Source of the DNA: Bacillus sp. AFS059628
GTDB taxonomy: Bacteria; Bacillota; Bacilli; Bacillales; Bacillaceae_G
Length of the DNA: 64,000 nucleotides
Direction: 5' to 3'
Assembly (NCBI RefSeq): GCF_002571225.1
Contig: NZ_NVEC01000036.1
Location: 1 to 64,000 of the forward strand
Below are positions 63,435 to 64,000 of this stretch, piece after piece (position 1 is the first letter of the stretch; the number at the start of each line of letters is the position of its first letter). Under the pieces are notes generated by a model. It searched no databases. It was given only the letters and a program-made list of their open reading frames with translations, and was not told where the DNA came from. The position numbers and the translations under genes are program-made.

Positions 63435-64000
63435 TCACTTGTAGTAAAACCTAAAATCGAATTCTATTGTTGCTGAGGTGCAATTAAACACTTCTAAGGT
63501 ATTCCACCCTGGTACAAGCTCAATGAAATCCTTCTTTGTATTCCTTAAAAAAGATAACCCGTTCCTACCTATATTCGGACCTGAGTAAATAATGGTGTCT
63601 GTAATATATAAAGCTGATGTTATTGTTGCAGTGCTAAGGTTTGTATGATTCTTAAGCATAAATCCTGCTGTACTACCTGCTACATCACTAATTGTTATTT
63701 TTAATTCTTGTTCAAAAGGATGAACTGGAATGTTACCAGGATTAAAAATTTGAAATCGTTGACCTGCTATGGCTTTGTGTTTATATATCCTTGACGCAGG
63801 ATCACTGATAATTCCCATCCCTGTTCCCCATAATCCACTCCCTGGATTAACTCCATCACGTTGAATATCTGATGACTTGCCAATCGATTCAGCAAATGGT
63901 AAGTCTGCTGTTTCAAATTCTAATTCACCAAATCCATATTTGAGTTGCTGATTTATATCGAATGTAGACGAGATATTTACTTTATATCGTTTGCCACTAA
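63435..64000 (-). CDS. Distal tail protein (Dit/Sipho_tail), 5' end beyond window
   Basis: The minus frame is open to the window edge and reads ..SGKRYKVNISSTFDINQQLK, YGFGELEFETADLPFAESIG before the internal MGIISDPASR, so the annotated short frame is only its C-terminal 127 residues. The visible about 188 residues, with a C-terminal galectin-like part ending TSATIEFDFRFYYK, fit the Sipho_tail/Dit family that forms the baseplate hub. The gene ends 11 bp before the Tal-like gene. Confidence 0.75.
   Translation of the reverse strand, partial: SGKRYKVNISSTFDINQQLKYGFGELEFETADLPFAESIGKSSDIQRDGVNPGSGLWGTGMGIISDPASRIYKHKAIAGQRFQIFNPGNIPVHPFEQELKITISDVAGSTAGFMLKNHTNLSTATITSALYITDTIIYSGPNIGRNGLSFLRNTKKDFIELVPGWNTLEVFNCTSATIEFDFRFYYK

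Noticed and set aside
1-64000. Phage integrase or attachment site
   Set aside because: No recombinase gene or att-like overlap was found; the ParA operon and iterons instead indicate plasmid maintenance. An integrase outside the window cannot be excluded.

Overview
The window looks like part of a large phage-plasmid of the Bacillus cereus group: a siphovirus-type temperate phage carried as an extrachromosomal replicon. Reasons are the AT-rich composition, strong GGAGG ribosome-binding sites, a PlyL-like endolysin with XhlA and a small holin, a uvrX-yolD pair, a ParA partition operon with iterons and no integrase, and a Tn5401-type miniature element of a kind known from B. thuringiensis. The organism and replicon type are inferred from these families; no search was run.

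Layout. 1-7.9 kb: a minus-strand early/replication operon: antirepressor, several minigenes, Rad52-like annealing protein (DUF1071), DnaD-like initiator, DnaC-like helicase loader, HTH proteins, dUTPase. 7.9-8.7 kb: the lysogeny switch, with a Cro-like and a CI-like repressor and three TAAAC/GTTTA operators. 8.7-12.3 kb: a LexA-box-linked sigma factor, a cytoplasmic subtilisin, a YvrJ protein, and an XRE/membrane operon with twin operators. 12.3-13.5 kb: a phospholipase A2-like protein, tRNA-Cys, a tRNA-like gene lacking a D-arm and a decayed tRNA copy. 13.6-41.5 kb: a cargo and defence island (FRG protein, AbiH, AbiC-like, GIY-YIG plus fused MTase/BsuBI-type endonuclease, OLD-like ATPase-TOPRIM, PUA-like protein, MrcB_N-HNH, GHKL ATPase plus GIY-YIG, lipoproteins, a family of small membrane proteins, a probable type I toxin/antisense RNA pair). 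41.9-47.1 kb: a class II bacteriocin locus with three double-glycine precursors, a C39 ABC exporter, a HlyD protein and a CPBP protein. 48.9-52.8 kb: a structured RNA, iterons, ParA with two small partner proteins, and a MerR/DUF3967 protein. 53-57.8 kb: barstar, secreted peptide, uvrX-yolD, and a WXG100/RNase A-like toxin with immunity gene. 57.9-64 kb (minus): endolysin, holin, XhlA, tail fibre/baseplate, an AbrB-like zinc-ribbon protein, tail lysin and the start of the distal tail gene, which runs off the window.

The cargo thus lies between the lysis and lysogeny modules, the usual place for lysogenic-conversion genes. It is visibly modular. About twelve copies of one intergenic element, ending in the same intrinsic terminator and, in full copies, carrying a TTGGA-N6-TCCAA hairpin, separate the cargo genes. 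Five cargo genes sit behind near-identical promoters with tandem Spo0A-like boxes (TTCGACA-N3-TATGACA) and a 21-22 bp gap to the -10, the geometry of Spo0A-activated sigma-A promoters. If real, this would tie prophage cargo expression to entry into sporulation. This pair of repeats is the strongest candidate here for something undescribed. Coding starts were re-set from ribosome-binding sites in many genes, and several genes under 60 codons were added by hand translation.
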